Positions 63,869 through 64,000 of a stretch of DNA of 64,000 nucleotides are shown piece by piece. The stretch's first letter is position 1, and every line of letters starts with the position of its first letter. The notes under the pieces were generated by a model, which saw only the letters and a program-made list of their open reading frames with translations, had not been told where the DNA came from and ran no database searches. Position numbers and translations under genes: made by a program. Source of the stretch: Symsagittifera roscoffensis (taxonomy: Eukaryota; Xenacoelomorpha; Acoela; Convolutidae); NCBI RefSeq assembly GCF_963678635.1, contig NC_087062.1:80890751-80954750 (forward strand), written 5' to 3'.

Positions 63869-64000
63869 TTCTCAGCTTTTTCGGTCAAAATGGCCGTTTT
63901 TCGTATTTCTGAGAAATATCAACTTGAAAATCGAAATTTTAAAAATAGAAAATTTCGGAATACTCTGACCCTCCTTTGCAATACTTTTTCGTTAATAAGG

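Larger units (their letters stand above)
45290..64000 (+). mobile_element. Giant degenerate element: long inverted termini around a Ty3/gypsy-type pol with extra ORFs
   Basis: At least 18.7 kb. Seen: long inverted repeats at both ends, a 5-kb leader with four tandem-repeat blocks, then plus-strand gag, aspartic protease, RT with Y-V-D-D, RNase H and D,D-35-E integrase, then macro-like, coiled-coil and SGNH-hydrolase ORFs. The order PR-RT-RH-IN is that of Ty3/gypsy (Metaviridae-type) retrotransposons. Those normally have direct LTRs; I see none here by eye. Several frameshifts and stops make this copy inactive. The right end reaches the window edge, so the element may be a little longer. Alternatives: a gypsy element inserted in an unrelated inverted-repeat DNA transposon, or two unrelated inverted copies of a shorter repeat. 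Confidence 0.7.
63175..64000 (-). repeat. Right long terminal inverted repeat
   Basis: Inverted partner of 45290-46060. The inner edge, near 63175, cuts directly into the second SGNH-like reading frame. Homology is still present at the last bases of the window, so the outer edge is not seen. Confidence 0.85.

Noticed and set aside
45290-64000. Polinton/Maverick identity for the giant element
   Set aside because: Size and inverted ends fit, but there is no DNA polymerase B, packaging ATPase, adenoviral-type protease or capsid frame, and an RT is present.
45290-64000. DIRS-type or Penelope/Athena-type element
   Set aside because: No tyrosine recombinase or GIY-YIG frame; the integrase is a D,D-35-E type and the RT is gypsy-like.

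Overview
This is a metazoan (invertebrate-type) nuclear window. It is AT-rich and made of split genes with GT-AG introns and many dispersed non-coding repeats. The protein families are animal ones: a LOXHD1-like chain of PLAT domains, a PLAC8-family membrane protein and fibrillarin. I cannot name the phylum from the sequence.

Region 1-38 kb: one large minus-strand gene, LOXHD1-like. I could follow it through 26 coding exons (5160 coding bases, 1720 codons, reading phase compatible at every junction) from an ATG at 37982 down to 755. It runs off the left edge before its stop. It encodes about 200 N-terminal residues, then ten complete PLAT domains and an eleventh that is cut by the window edge. 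A four-exon PLAC8-family gene lies on the plus strand inside the intron at 28457-31860. The introns carry tRNA-derived SINE-like copies, a short hairpin repeat family, a dispersed AT-rich repeat family, a small inverted-repeat element, a roughly 155-bp tandem array and a 1.84-kb tandem duplication.

Region 38-45 kb: repeat-rich intergenic DNA, then the minus-strand fibrillarin gene (three coding exons, 337 residues). A splice acceptor sits 11 bases upstream of its ATG.

Region 45.3-64 kb: a degenerate giant mobile element. Its two ends are long, diverged inverted repeats of at least about 0.8 kb; the right one reaches the window edge. Between them, on the plus strand, are a 5-kb leader full of tandem repeats and a Ty3/gypsy-type gag-protease-RT-RNase H-integrase region broken by stops and frameshifts. 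After the integrase come three accessory reading frames unusual for this class: a macro-domain-like ORF, a coiled-coil ORF, and a split SGNH (GDSL-type) hydrolase followed by a second SGNH-like fragment that abuts the right inverted repeat. I found no convincing LTRs by eye. Inverted termini, a retroviral-type pol and the macro plus SGNH cargo together make this the best candidate in the window for something undescribed.
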